From contig JAKTTT010000003.1 of NCBI GenBank assembly GCA_030581615.1, positions 310,001-374,000 on the forward strand: a stretch of 64,000 nucleotides of DNA, written 5' to 3'. Each line of letters opens with the position of its first letter. Position 1 is the stretch's first letter. The notes under the pieces were generated by a model. It was not told the DNA's origin. It did no database searches and was given only the letters and a program-made list of their open reading frames with translations. The stretch comes from Alloascoidea africana. Lineage: Eukaryota; Ascomycota; Alloascoideomycetes; Alloascoideales; Alloascoideaceae. Positions 11,082 through 23,855 of the stretch are shown here, piece after piece. The position numbers and the translations under genes are program-made.

Positions 11082-12154
11082 CATCGGTCAGTTAGTAATC
11101 ATTTTCGTATATAATGGCATTGTTATTTATGATGGTCTTGATCCTTTTTTTCTCTTTTTTTTTCGATTGCTTTACTTGCCTTTGGATCCCAATACCTGTT
11201 TGCATGCTTTGATTTTCCTTTCTAAAGAGTTTTTTTTTATAAAGTATTGAGATGGAGAAAGGGTATAGGTCTTCAAAATATGTTTGAAAAATAGATTAAC
11301 GATCAGTTAGGATACCATATGGATTCCACTTTTTGTCTTTTGATTTGTTTGATTTAGTTATCTTACATTATTGGCTGGTTTTATCATGACAACCTCTTGT
11401 GATATAACGTCAATTAGTTTAGACTCGATCTCTCTATTGAAAGATTATACATAGGAAATGAATAAAAATAAGATGGCTCACTCTATAACCACTATAGGCG
11501 TTATCTCAAACATGACATGAAAAGGTTTCAACAGCTCAAAGACATCCAAAGCAGGAACAGCATACCTCCATTAGCAATACAATGATCTAGACATCCAAAC
11601 AAAACTCTGAGACTGGTTTCAATTTCATCCCTCAAAAGGCCTTAAAAAATTTGCAAAGCTTCCCTCTATTGCAAATAACCTTACTAATTGCTTTTTTAAA
11701 CCTACACAGTCTTAACACTGCCGTACAGAACAGCTTGCTTCATAGCTTGAGTTGTATGTTTAAAAGTGATCCTTTTTAAACAATAACTACGAATGAACAT
11801 CTGTAACAGATCCGGGTTATGCGAGCGCATAATAAACTGTGTTTATGGAATATTTTAACCACCAGTTTGTTTTGGATCACTCATTCTCTTTGATGGTGAT
11901 GATGCACGGAGGTGGCGGCGATGTTTTAGGCTTTCGAACTAGGACCATTCACTGTAAGCTTTCTCCGGTGCGATACTAGAGACTCACAAGCTCTACGAGA
12001 TCTTACTATCTCCAATATTCAGGGACAACGATTTGCACAAGAGTAGACAAGTGCAAGAGATATTTAGCAATCAAGCTGCCCCCACAGGTAAAGCTCAGCA
12101 CGCACAACCACTCATTCAGCTAAACGTCGTTCCAAGACTATCAACAGTGCAAAT
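11082..12154. other. Intergenic DNA between MUB1 and VPS41
   Basis: Just over 1 kb. The left part is AT-rich with poly-T runs, as expected for the MUB1 3' UTR and terminator. The right part is the VPS41 promoter and leader. A possible 5'-UTR intron (ACAG/GTAAAG near 12089, acceptor CAACAG at ~12146) can be drawn, but it has only a weak branch site. No RNA gene recognised. Confidence 0.45.
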
Positions 12155-15100
12155 ATGGCTGGGGATGATACCAGTGCCACTGACATAAGTTCGGGCAATA
12201 GTAGTATAGAGCCAAACGACGTTGAGGATACCAAAGCTCCAATTGATCGGGCATCCTTGGCTGATTATGGGGATAAGGATCTACACGAGAATGCAGAGAC
12301 GGAGGAGGTAGGCGATCAGAACACAGATAAAGCCCATGAGAATGAGGATAAGGAATACACAAAAAGTGATGAAACGAGCAGCACCAGCAAAGAGGAGGGG
12401 GAAGAAGATTCACGCAAAGAAGACCACGATAACGAGTGTGAAAACGGCACTGAGGATGATGACAACGAAGATGAAGACGAGGAAGATGAAGATGAAGATG
12501 AGGAGGATGATTCTGACGATACTGATGAGGAAGACGAAGAACCACGGCTCAAGTACTTTAGATTGACATCGTTGCCTCCCACCTTTTTCAACAGAGATCC
12601 TGTTTCAACATGTTTAATAACCGAAGACGTGTTCGCATTTGCTACACACTCTGGCATAATCCACATCGCAAAGCCCGATCTCACAACGATTCGTACCTTC
12701 CGTGCTCATAGAGCATCGGTTCTCTCACTCTCAACTGACGGCCACTACCTGGCGTCTGCTTCTTTAGATGGCACGGTTGTCATCGGTTCTATCCAGGAAC
12801 AGTCCGACATTGTGGCAGCTGATTTCAAACGGCCTATGCACTGTGTTGCAGTCGATCCCAACTATAGAGTCACAAAAGCATTTCTGTCTGGAGGAATGAG
12901 CGGAAAGGTGCTGTACTCAACGAGGAATTGGATGGGAATCCGAAGCGATGCTGTCCTTCACTCAGGCGAAGATCCTATAGTTGGCTTAAACTGGATTGAT
13001 GACTTGGCTCTTTGGATGACAGAATCTGGGATAACAGTGTTTTCCCTAGCAATGAGACAAGTTATTTTGGAGATACCAAGACCTCCAGGTTCTCCTCGTG
13101 CCGACTTGTACTGGCCCAGGATACATCTCCCGGAAACAGATCGAATACTTGTGGCCTGGGCAGATCACATTTGGGTGCTGAGGATTTCAACCGTTAAAGC
13201 ACATCAAAATTTCAGTACTATGCTGTCAAGCGCTGCCTCTTTCCGTGGGACTTCAATAAGAGCAGTACAGGAAAAGAAAGCGGTTGTCGAATCTGTTATT
13301 CAATTGGACTGTCTTGTCGCTGGTATATCGTCATTTAATGAAGATTTGGTAATGGTCCTATCATATCTACCCCCACCAACCGAGGCTGATAGAAATGTTC
13401 GAGCTCAAGCTCCAGACCCGGAGCTCAGACTAATAAACTTGGTAGATGGTGAAGAGGTTTACACAGATGCCCTTGAAATGAAGGGACATGAGCATTTGGG
13501 ATTAAATGATTACCATCTAGAACAGTATATGGGTCAAAAGGAGCGCAAGTTTTACGTCATTAGTGCAAGAGATGGAATAGTAGCAATGGAAAGGGATTTG
13601 GATGATAAGTTCAAATGGCTCATAGAACATGGAAAGTATGATGAAGCATGGGGAATAAGCAGACACTTGGTCTCTTCCGATGAGCGACGAGGTGTTGGAT
13701 TGAGGTGGGTGGACAACCTTGTTAAAGATGGATTATGGAAAGAAGCCGCCGATTTCCTCAGCAAAGTTTTGGATATGTCTGAGCATGTTTCAGAAGCAGA
13801 AAACGACGAACTTGATGCATTGGAACTGGAAACTGTGGAAGAATGGTCTCGATGGGCATGGAAGTTTTTAAAGAATGATCAGATAGAACAACTGGCCTCC
13901 AAAATTCCAATAGATACGAGAATGAGAGTTGATACTGCTATTTACAACGAGATACTCAAGTACTATTTGGAACACGATGTGCGAAATTTTATCGATTTGA
14001 TTTCCAACTGGGACATGTGCTTATACAACGATAAAGATGTGAAAGAATTAATCGAAGAGCGCCTTAGTGCCGAAAACGAAACAGCTGGTAACGGAACAAG
14101 AAATGAGAAAGATATTCACAGATTGGAAAGGTGTATAATCGAACTGTACATTCATACTGGTGAACCTGCACTGGCTGTTCCGCATCTCCTTAAACTGAGA
14201 GATAAAACCCTCATTTCATTTTTGTCTGATCATCATTTGCTTTCAATGTTTCTAAATCTGATTCCTCAAATCGTCACTTTTAATGTGTCACTGGTGGATT
14301 TGGTGCAACTATCACTAGATGAGTTGAGAAAAGAAACTACACAGCTTATTGACATTCTGGTATCGGATCGCCATGAGGTTATACCAAACAAGCTCATAAA
14401 TGTGCTTTCCAAAGATGCCAATTCCAAAGCACTAGGTCCCATAACCTTTTTGTATCTTGAAAAGCTTGATCAAGTGGATCCGTTTTTGTCGCGAGCATTT
14501 GGAATACTTCAGGTTAAGCTTTACGCAAATTATGATCGTTCCAAACTTTTAGACTTTTTGAAGAAAAAGAACAACTACAATATTGAAGAAGCAATTTCAA
14601 TATGTGAGGATTTGGACTACTTTGACGAGCTTGTATACCTGTTAGGAAAAGTTGGACAGAACAAGAAAGCATTGAATCTGATTATCAACAAGGTTGGCAA
14701 TCCACAACAGGCAATCGAATTTGCAAAATCGCAGAATGATAAAGAGCTTTGGGATTTCCTATTGGATTATAGTATGGATAAGCCCAACTTTATAAGGGCG
14801 CTGGTACAAGAGGCGGGGAATTATGTGAATCCTGCAGCGTTGGTTAGGAGGATACCAGAAGGTGTGGAAGTTGAGGGTCTAAAAAGCTCACTTTCAAGGC
14901 TTTTCTTGGAGAACGAACTTAGCGTTTGCATTTGTAAAGGGGTTTTGGAGATTGTGGAGAATCAAGCATTACTGGCATCAAGAACATTGAGAGATGCGAG
15001 AATCAGAGGCACTGTCATAAGCCCAGATGATATTCCCAATCTGAGAATGCCTGCTTTATACACTCCAGAGGGGAGTCTTGAAGAGGTTGAGACGTGGAAC

Positions 15101-15193
15101 AGTACTGGGATGAGTTCAAACACAAATGTGTCTGGAGGAGGACTGGGCCATAAGATAACCCATCTAGCTTTTCTTGTTAGGAACTCGTTATGA
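12155..15193 (+). CDS. VPS41: Vps41, HOPS tethering-complex subunit
   Basis: A 1012-residue frame. Vps41 is the HOPS subunit that binds the Rab7 homologue Ypt7 and tethers late endosomes, autophagosomes and AP-3 vesicles to the vacuole. Residues 1-~128 are a strongly acidic disordered leader with long Asp/Glu runs, also present in the S. cerevisiae protein. Next comes the conserved start of the beta-propeller (LKYFRLTSLPPTFFNRD, FAFATHSGIIHI, HRASVLSLSTDGHYLASASLDGTV). A WD40-type propeller extends to ~470. It is followed by alpha-solenoid repeats of the clathrin heavy chain type, with the well-conserved NYNIEEAISICEDLDYFDEL and LWDFLLDYSMDKPNF segments. I see no Cys-rich RING-like end such as animal Vps41 carries. 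Length is close to the 992 residues of the yeast protein. Confidence 0.94.
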   Translation: MAGDDTSATDISSGNSSIEPNDVEDTKAPIDRASLADYGDKDLHENAETEEVGDQNTDKAHENEDKEYTKSDETSSTSKEEGEEDSRKEDHDNECENGTEDDDNEDEDEEDEDEDEEDDSDDTDEEDEEPRLKYFRLTSLPPTFFNRDPVSTCLITEDVFAFATHSGIIHIAKPDLTTIRTFRAHRASVLSLSTDGHYLASASLDGTVVIGSIQEQSDIVAADFKRPMHCVAVDPNYRVTKAFLSGGMSGKVLYSTRNWMGIRSDAVLHSGEDPIVGLNWIDDLALWMTESGITVFSLAMRQVILEIPRPPGSPRADLYWPRIHLPETDRILVAWADHIWVLRISTVKAHQNFSTMLSSAASFRGTSIRAVQEKKAVVESVIQLDCLVAGISSFNEDLVMVLSYLPPPTEADRNVRAQAPDPELRLINLVDGEEVYTDALEMKGHEHLGLNDYHLEQYMGQKERKFYVISARDGIVAMERDLDDKFKWLIEHGKYDEAWGISRHLVSSDERRGVGLRWVDNLVKDGLWKEAADFLSKVLDMSEHVSEAENDELDALELETVEEWSRWAWKFLKNDQIEQLASKIPIDTRMRVDTAIYNEILKYYLEHDVRNFIDLISNWDMCLYNDKDVKELIEERLSAENETAGNGTRNEKDIHRLERCIIELYIHTGEPALAVPHLLKLRDKTLISFLSDHHLLSMFLNLIPQIVTFNVSLVDLVQLSLDELRKETTQLIDILVSDRHEVIPNKLINVLSKDANSKALGPITFLYLEKLDQVDPFLSRAFGILQVKLYANYDRSKLLDFLKKKNNYNIEEAISICEDLDYFDELVYLLGKVGQNKKALNLIINKVGNPQQAIEFAKSQNDKELWDFLLDYSMDKPNFIRALVQEAGNYVNPAALVRRIPEGVEVEGLKSSLSRLFLENELSVCICKGVLEIVENQALLASRTLRDARIRGTVISPDDIPNLRMPALYTPEGSLEEVETWNSTGMSSNTNVSGGGLGHKITHLAFLVRNSL

Positions 15194-15795
15194 TTCTATG
15201 GATGAACGATCGCTACGTTTTAATTGTAACTAACAAGAATAGTGCTGAAATGGATTCTACTTTTTCTCTACTTTTTTTGATCCTTATCGAGGAGCTCAAG
15301 CTCTATATTGTAGGGGATGTTTGGTGTTTGATTAGATCTCGAACTTTTGCAATTTGTAGGGGCGGGGCTTTCTATGAACTGCTCAGCGATTTCTATGTGC
15401 TTCTCTTGGACTTCGACATATGAAGAATTTCATATCCGGAGACAGCGATTGTTAACGAATAAGCAACGAGCACTTTGGGATAGACAAACAAAATAAAAGG
15501 AAAGGGTCATTATGTTAGATGCTGTATTCTATTTACATTGCTGACGATATATTTGTCATGCCGTTGTCGTTTATATTTTTTTTTTTTTGATTTCTTTCTT
15601 CCTGAGAATAAGAGATAGACTGGTTCCATCTGCGGGACATGAGTTAAGAGTAGGGCGTGATAAGGCCTTCAAGTCGGGGGCCAAGCAGTGTTTATGATAA
15701 ATCAACTCCTTTCCAGATTCATATTCATATTGATAAAATCGCAGTCTTGTTTTCAACAAGATTCTTCTTCCGTGCACAAAAACATCACATTCTTT
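15194..15795. other. Intergenic DNA between VPS41 and PET100 3' ends
   Basis: About 600 bp between convergent genes, with T-rich tracts (for example near 15575-15590). No gene recognised. A 77-codon open frame starts at the VPS41 stop but has no family features. Confidence 0.45.
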
Positions 15796-16190
15796 TTATT
15801 TCCCATTGGCAATGGCGTCTAACTTTGCCATATCCCCATTTTGATCCTCATCATCATCATCCAAGCTAATTCCTAGGGCCTTTGCCTTTGCCTCTAGCCT
15901 GGCCCTTTTCTCCCTTCGCGCAGCGCGCATCCTCTCCAGCTCAGCGTTAATCTCATCCCATTCCTTGGGGACTTTGTTGAGAGTGCTTGGATCCGGCCAG
16001 AAGCCAGGGACATTGAATTTACGGTCTGTGTCGGTCCCCACGTAGTACATGACTCCAATAGGGACGCTGAGATAGAAACAGAACTGGAAAAAACATGAGT
16101 CAGAACACGGGCCGGGACCCAAACACAGCAACACGCACATACCCTGAAGACCTCCAGCTGGGTCCTCGTTATTCGCCTCGGTGACCACAT
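15796..16190 (-). CDS. PET100: Pet100, cytochrome c oxidase assembly factor
   Basis: Two exons, 16190-16143 and 16083-15796, separated by a 59-nt intron (donor GTATGT, pyrimidine-rich acceptor TTTTTTCCAG, branch-like CTGAC). The join in phase 0 gives EVFR|FCFYLSVPIGVMYYVG, matching the family exactly across the junction. The product is 111 residues, the same as S. cerevisiae Pet100. Pet100 is a small inner-membrane protein that helps assemble complex IV subcomplexes containing Cox7-Cox9 and Cox12-Cox13. Visible parts: basic N-terminus, one membrane helix (~17-33), the hallmark GTDTDRKFNVPGFWPDP, NKVPKEWDEI, then a charged helical tail ending in Asp/Glu-rich sequence. Its start codon lies 373 bp from that of BEM2 in divergent orientation. 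Confidence 0.95.
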
Positions 16191-16563
16191 TATCCCTCGT
16201 GAAGAAGGAATCGCACTTCTGGCGATTGGAAGATGGGCCCACGGACGGTCCCAGATTTACGCGCGGCCTGTCCGCTGCGGAACACCCGTGCACCCACCTC
16301 AGGCGCCCGAGCTTATTTGGCCTCCGCCAGACAACTTCCCAGCTGTGATGGCCTTCTTCCTCTTCTTTTGAGGCTGCCTCTACATTCCACACCTCCTTCC
16401 GGTCCAGAGACATTAAATCGACTCCTGGCTCTTTTCTGGTCCGTGAGTCTGTACATCTGTTGGCCGTCTATAAGTGCCTCCTTTTCTTTCGCTCCGCACT
16501 GGTGCGTATTCGTGTTTTTTCAGATCAGGTACACCCCAACACTACCGCGCCTACGACAACAAG
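16191..16563. promoter_or_regulatory. Divergent PET100/BEM2 promoter region
   Basis: 373 bp between two divergent start codons, with mixed composition and pyrimidine-rich sequence just before BEM2. I see no CACGTG site and no strong TATA box here. Assigned as promoter by position only. Confidence 0.4.
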
Positions 16564-19500
16564 ATGAAGTGGACAGGTAGGTCCAAAAGTCGACGTGGTT
16601 CTAAGCCAGACAACTCAGCAGCCTCGTCCGGCTCGACCCTCAACTCCTCTCTTTATGATACCAACAGTGTCTCTCCGGTGCCCAACTCGAATGCCGCGAC
16701 CGCGAAAGGTCTGGGACAGCATGAACCCCAGCCTAAGAACACCCCCAAGTCTGAAACCATCCATCATACCTCAGAGCCTGGCCCTGTCAACAATTCTTCA
16801 CTCTCCTTGCTTCATGAACAGCACCACCAGACACATCAACAAGGAGAGCTCCAAAGCACCCAGCAACCGCTTTCGTTAAGCAGAGACTTGCCTACAACCC
16901 AGGCTCTGCAAACCTCGGCTATCCAGATCCAGGTCCAGGTCCAGCCTCCAACGCCAGCAGCAGCGTCTTTCAATATGGCACCAGCACAATATAGCTCGAG
17001 TATCACGAGGTAAGAGCATGCCCCCGATGTCTTTTTTTCCAAACCGGTGATGTTGCATAATCTTAACCTCTTGTACAACAATAGCATCTCCGAAAATGAA
17101 ACATCCAATTTTTACGAATCGGAGAGACAGGGTATGTATAATGAACACATCACATTACTATCTGCTTGCACTAACTAAAGTCTTGATTAGACTCGATCGC
17201 CAAGCAAGCTCATATAGGGAAGTCCAACCATACCATTAGAGAAGAAACCTCTAACCCAAAGTTAATACCCTCCAGTTCTAATACAAGCTCGTCGGCCTCT
17301 TTTTCTGCTCCGGAGAGAGTAATGAGTCCTCCTGTATCTATTACAGCCTCCCTTTCGACCACAGCTACACATTTGGACAAAAGTTTCAACGAGTTTCAAA
17401 GGACCACTGCCGCAAACTTAGATTCTCAAAACCCTTCGGCCTACACAAGTGACAACTACGACACATCGGTTTTCAAAAGTGGATGGATCAACAGAGGCAC
17501 AGCACAGTTTTCAACGTGGGGAGAGAGTTCAGGACTTGAAGATAACGAGTTCAAACTGTTTGGTGCGGTTTTGAAAGGCCCTTACCTACACGTTTACAAG
17601 CCTAATGACGATATGGGTATCAAGTGTTTTGTACCCGGGATGGCGCCAACTAAAATACACCTGCAGCAGGCTAAAGAGCTCACACCCCCTGCTCAATTAA
17701 ACCAGGCAGATCAATCAGATTCCGTATCTATTGCAACAAGTTTAAATACAATGAAAGAGATACCAACTCAAATTAACTCGATAAGGAGAGCAAGACATCA
17801 ATCTCTGTCTTACAACCAAACAATAGAATCCAACATTAATGAAAGCGTCTCGGGTAATAATCAAAGCCAAATGCAGTATATTGAGAAAGAAGTTCGACTG
17901 ACTTACCTCTCAGATCGCTTCCCACATCCAGATCTGATTATTGAAAATGGTGAAATTGTTGGTGGTTCAATTGAATCGATTTGTCATGCAATTCTATTTT
18001 TCACCGACAATGATAATGTGAATGGAATAGAAAATACCCTCAGTGACAAAGAGAGCCAGGTTGTCCATGACTTGGTCGTTTACCTTCCTCTTCTAAGCGA
18101 TCTTGTCACCACTATTCGATACTTTACTGAGTATGCAACAGTTTTCACCTCTAGAGTGGGAGTTAATGGGAGTACCAGCAGCAGCGTAGGGCTTAGAGCT
18201 AGCGCTTCTACTCATTTTAAAGATGCTCCTCAAAGCCCTGTTAATAATCCTACAACTAACAAATCGAGCGACAAAACACGAACTCATGGGCATAGCAAGT
18301 CTATTCATATTGGATTACATACCGGTGCAAAAAACAGCGTGGGAGAAAACACAAAACGAAAGCATGAGGAACCAAGAACAAGAATTGTCGATCTGTCAAG
18401 TGCGGCTGAGAAACAAATGTGTTTGCGTTTACAGAAAGTTGTGGAAATAATACAAAACCAGCTTTCGGGATACCTACTAGAAGCATCTGTATTTTCAAGC
18501 TTAATTCATCTTCTTGATGTTCTCAGCAATCATGATGAGGTCATTGCAACAAAACTAAAATTCACTGCAGTCAAGAAACAAAAGAGGCTTGTTGAGTTGA
18601 TCTCATACAACAAAAAGTATCCTCCAAATGCGGCAGATGTTTATCCGGCCGCAATAAAGCCAGCTGTTATGGAGCGGATTAAGATGTACGCGAATCAAGT
18701 CCAAGCTCAAAGAGAGCAAAATATTGAGTATTTGCGGCATCAACATCAAAAGAGCTCTGTTCAGCGATCGCATTCGCCATCTTCGCCTTCCCGATCGCCT
18801 CAAGCTTCTTCGCCTTCCCGGTCGCCACAAGCTTCTTCGCCTAGACAGGCATCCACTCATGTAATTCCTGTTCTGCCAAGCGAGTTGTTTTTACAGCTAG
18901 ATGCGAAGACTACGGCAAACCAGATCTCGTATATGTTACTTGCATTTTCAAAGCAATGGTCCCCCATGTCCGACTTGTCTCTTCTCCAGGAATCGCCGTA
19001 CAATTACACATCTCTAAATCCCCTGACTTTTGATTCAGAAAACATGCACTTTTTGGGCCGGATGCTTATTCATCACATGTTTATCGATAAGCATTCTAAG
19101 GGAAAGGCTGAATTACGAGGGAAACTTCTTGAAAAATGGATAGAGGTTGGAGCCGCATTTGAAGAGACAGGAAACATGGTTGGATGGCTTGCAGTTGCGA
19201 CTGTTATCTGCGCAACTCCAATACTTAGACTCGCAGAAACCTGGACTCTTGTATCGCCATCTCTGTTTGAGGTGGTTTCTAAAGAATGGTCTCCTGTCAT
19301 TTTCGATCTTCAGAGACGTCAGCTAATGTCGAACTCGCATCAAAATAACACATATCACGTTCTGGCACCACAGGGAATTGGTGTCTCGTACCCCAAAGAG
19401 CGTGTGATTCCATACTTTGGCGATCTATTCCTTCGACATGAAGAGAAGCTCAACGTAAAGGATTGTGAAAAGCGAGTTGGCCGTGTCCGTATGGCTTTCA

Positions 19501-22500
19501 ACCGCTGGCTAGAATATCTGAGTCAAGTATCTGAGAGTGCAGCAGGCAGTTTCGCTCCTCAAGCGAAACCAATACCAGCGTTTCAAAAGCTGTTCTATCT
19601 CACCCTGACACAACCTTACGAGCTCTCTGCCTATAGTGCTGAATCTCTAATCAAATTGTCATTGGAAGTAGAGCCTTCAAATGGAGGATTATACTTGCCG
19701 CATCACTATGGTGCAAAATCACCTGTAACTTCAGGCTCCTTTGTTCCAATTTTGTTCGACGACGTTGTCCCTTCATTCAAGGTATTTCCTAGGCAATCTC
19801 TAATTGGAGTGGCTAATGCTATTGAAGGTAATTATTCCTCTTCGAACCATCCACATCGTGGACACAGCGCTGGACAAACTTGGTTTTCTTCTCCTACCAG
19901 CAGTGGGTCTTCTTCAATTAGACGAAAAAGATTAGGAACCGTACATCTCAACCATAGCAATAGTGGTGATGGCAATGGACTGCCCTTGATTTCTGATGCC
20001 GCATCTACAGTTTCAGATGAAATATCAGTGGTCTCAAGCAACAATTCTTACAATAACTCAAATGCCAATGTTAGTAGCAATCAGTCAAATTCCAAAATAG
20101 GAGGATTACAATCTTCTAATTCCCAAAATGATGTTGGTTGTCAAATTAGCGGTGTTACAGAGCTCGATACCGCTGCTACACATGCTTTCCAAAAAGCATC
20201 ATCAGTACTTAATGCAGCGGATCCAACTCCCAAAAAGAATGCAACGTTAAGAAACGGTATTTCCGATCTTTTGAATATCAACTCTATGCTTCATTTCGTT
20301 GGTGACGACTTGATCTTCAAATCGTTTGACGAGCATCGCCATGAGAGTAGCGAAGGTTTCTCAGGCGCTGGTAGAGGAGTATCTCGAATGAATAGCATTG
20401 ACAATGCAAGCATATCCGACTCGTCTACAAGGACAAGCAATCCTTTCAAAGCAGTCGTAAAAGCTGCTACTTTTGATAAATTGGTTGATATTCTTGTGCT
20501 TGGAGCTAGTGCATTTGGACCCGAAATAGCGTACTCAAGACGATCAGAAGACGCAGGCGATGGTTCATCAGTTGATAAAGGACCAACAGCCGATAGTGTA
20601 TTCGGCTCAGCTAAGCAGAGTTCAACCTACTCGGATTCAGACTCAGAAGATAACTGGTATGTACAGCTAAACATGGAGATGAGCTGTTACACAGATACTT
20701 TTTTTGCTACTTTCAGAAGCTTTTGTTCTCCTGTTATGCTGTTAGATGCACTGGGTAGAAGATTCATTGGTGCAAAGTCTGTTTCAATTTCCATTGCAAG
20801 AAGGAATACAAAACTGCTGGAGAGGCATAAACAAAAGCTTGGCGAGAAAAGCCAAGGTGTAAAAGATGAAGACAATGCGCCTAACACTCCAAGCTATAAA
20901 GTTCAAGATACAGATGCTCCGTTTCTAATTTGGGACACGAAAGTAGAAGACTCGAATGAAGAGATAAACTGGCGGTATGTTGCTCAGGTACAAATTGGAG
21001 TACTTGAAGCCCTAATTCTCTGGATATCCGATTATTTTATGGATTTTTCTGATGATCTTGAGGTTAAAAACTTGTTTCTCGAGTTTCTCAAGGTTATTGA
21101 ACTGGACACTTTGGAATGGCCGAAACGCAACGAACTATTGATAAATACAATCGGAAAAGAAATGGCAAAAGAGATTGAAGGTTACTATGAGTCTCTAAAT
21201 GTGCTATTTAAAAAGCTGCGAAAGCTGTTTATTAAGAGATGCTATAGGCCAGTCGTCCTTCAGAATCATGGATATATCTCAAACGAGTCAACCGGAGTTG
21301 GGCCTTCTCTTGCCGAGCTAACAGAAAGTATGCTTCCAATTCCTACTACCAACAATTTGTATGAAATTGAAGTCTATATTGAGAAGCTTGATTCCATTAT
21401 TTCAAAATCATTCGGGGCTGTGTCAATATTGGATTGGATGTCTTTATTCGAGCTTTTGGAGGTCCAAAGTGTTAATCCATTACAGTTTTTTAACTACGAA
21501 TCGTCTCACTCTTTGGGATCGATCGGCGAAGACAATCTGGTAATTGAAAATATATTCAGTTGGTTGGAAACATTAAGAGCAGAAAATCAAGTCAGTGGAG
21601 ACGAAAACGATAGCAAGGGAAGTAATGCTCAGGGTCTCCTTTTCCCCAAACTGCCAGCTTCAATTAGGGCTCTAGTAAACATGCACAACTTAATGGTTAC
21701 ATGCTTAACAAATGAAATTACCAGTGGAAAGATCAGCAAGGATGAACGGATACGAAGAATGACCTCGCTACTAAATTGCCTAGGCGTGATAAGATGCAGA
21801 ATGGCTTCTCTCGATATGTTTCTCCCTGATGAGCAGTTGCCAGTCAGCCCTCACATTCCAGGCTTCCTTGAAACTGTCTTTGCAAATGTACTTGTTCGAC
21901 CTGAAAGCCGGTTTTTTGCCAGTTCTTGGAAGAAAGCTGTTTCTTTAGTTGGAATGAACCACACATATACAGTCGAAGCGATGACTCCCCTTATCAGAAA
22001 AGAGCATTTGCAAAGCGAATACAGAGATGAACCGTTAACCCCTTGTATTGGTTGGATAACTGAAAGACTTCTTGAAATTGTGTGCTATGTTCCAAATATG
22101 TCTCTCGCTAACCCTAAGCTCATAAATTTTGACAAAAGAAGATTCATCTATAGCTGTATAAATGGAGTGTTGGAAATGCACAGTTTCCTCGCAAATTTAC
22201 GACAGGATGGACAGCAGGCAAATGAGGCGTCAAGACAAGGAGATGGCACTTCTCTGGCATCATTATCGCCAATCCTCGGTGTAAAAGCTTCTAAAATAGG
22301 AGGGTCTAACCCGAAGAACAAGCTTGCGAAAATCGCAATGAGTGGCAAAAACTTGTTGGCCAGTGCCTCTTCCTTATCTACGACTTCTTCCTGTATGGAC
22401 TGGAGACAAGCTCGAGAAACCGCACTCAAGGAAAGTAAAGCCTATCCCAAAACCGATCAAAAGCTTCGGGTCTTCTATGGGAATGTTGAAGGAGAAACAG

Positions 22501-23855
22501 AGAAAGTCAGGCGTGACAAGCGGCATCGTGATATTCTGGAACTTCAAATTGGCGATTTAAAGAAGACAGTAATAGCTCCACAGCATCAGCAGAGAAAGCA
22601 ACAGCGACAGCAACAAAAAGTCCAGGAGACTGGATCTGCATCTTTAACTAATATTGCCAGCAGTAATGCGTCCAATTATGGGTCTACCATGGTTTCAGGT
22701 TCCGGTGCGGAATCCGTTAGTGGAAGCTACTTGATGGAGAAAAAGAATAGCAGGTTTAAAATTGGAAACATCCTGAACAAAGTCCGCTCTTTCAACAGTA
22801 GCAATAATAGTTCCTCAAGCAATGGACTATCTGAACGAAGAAATGGGAGTACAAATATATTTTCCAGCTTTAACGGTAGTAATGGTCTGAAGCTTAATCA
22901 AAGTTCTTATGCTCCTTCAGCCAGTGAAAATGGACAATCTCAAAGACGGAAACAGACTGGTGAGCGAGAAGTGTCTATAGAAGATCTCCCCTCAGTTCAG
23001 ACACTACTAGAAGCGAACTCAGGGCCATCGCTAGTGATACGCGCGTGGGAAGCAAACGCGTTGTTGATCAATTCTAATGCAATCGACGGCCTGTTCAAAG
23101 TTGTTGTCACGAGAAGTGCCTCTGGTCCAGATCAAGTCCCACCGCCGCCTACGGAGTACACATTCCAGGCTTCTAGTAACGACGAGGCAGGTGAATGGGT
23201 CAGAGCAATAAACACCTCCAAGAAGTACGCATATCTCTCCAAATTGATAAAGGGCAATGCTACACGAGTGTTTGGTGTTCCTCTCGATGTCGTTTGTGAA
23301 CGGGAGGGATCTCTTGTTCCTGAAGTAGTTGAGAAACTTCTGCTGACGGTTGAAACTAAGGGGCTTCGTGAGGTTGGAATTTATAGGGTTCCTGGTTCAT
23401 TGGCCAGTGTTAATGCATTAAAAGATGCTTTTGATAACGGGGCTGAAAATGTGAACATGGCTGATCCAGAATGGAAAGATGTGAACACAGCAGCTGGTTG
23501 TTTCAAACTTTACCTTCGTGAATTGCCTACTGATATCCTAACGCCACATCTGTTCAAAGAGTTTACAGGAGTAACCAAACTCACAGATGAAGCAGAGCAG
23601 GTCAAGCTTGTCCGTTCTATTCTTGAAAGAATGCCCAATTTGAACCTCCACCTTCTGAGGAGACTGATACAGCACCTGGCAAAGATCGCAGAGAACGGGG
23701 ATCAAAATCGAATGCATCCTGTAAATTTGGCCATTGTGTTTTCAATGAGCTTAATTGTCACTGGTGCTGGGTCAGGAAACGTTTCTACTGAACTTGGCGC
23801 GGTTCAGTCCTTGTTGAAGCTGATGATTTCGAGATGTCATGATATATTCGATTAA
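16564..23855 (+). CDS. BEM2: Bem2-like RhoGAP with RasGEF-like and PH domains
   Basis: Three exons, 16564-17009, 17085-17131 and 17191-23855, encode ~2385 residues. Introns are 75 and 59 nt with donors GTAAGA and GTATGT and branch sites CTTAAC and ACTAAC; phases 2 and 1 join cleanly. Bem2 turns off Rho-type GTPases (Rho1, Cdc42) in bud emergence, cytoskeleton polarity and morphogenesis checkpoints. The N-terminus, MKWTGRSKSRRGS, resembles the family start, and the first ~300 residues are Ser/Thr/Gln rich. A RasGEF-like fold lies around 690-830, with a RasGEF N-motif-like region near 1260-1420. A PH-like domain lies at ~2100-2175. The C-terminal RhoGAP domain (~2190-2385) has the arginine finger in GIYRVPGS and the helix block FKLYLRELPTDILTPHL. 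S. cerevisiae Bem2 is 2167 residues. The Ser/Arg/Pro-Gln repeats near 18770-18845 (SPSRSPQAS units) are a local low-complexity expansion. Confidence 0.93.

Noticed and set aside
12141-12684. Long open frames antisense to the VPS41 acidic leader
   Set aside because: They arise because GA-repeat codons have few stops on the other strand; the products are low-complexity Ser or His/Pro runs.
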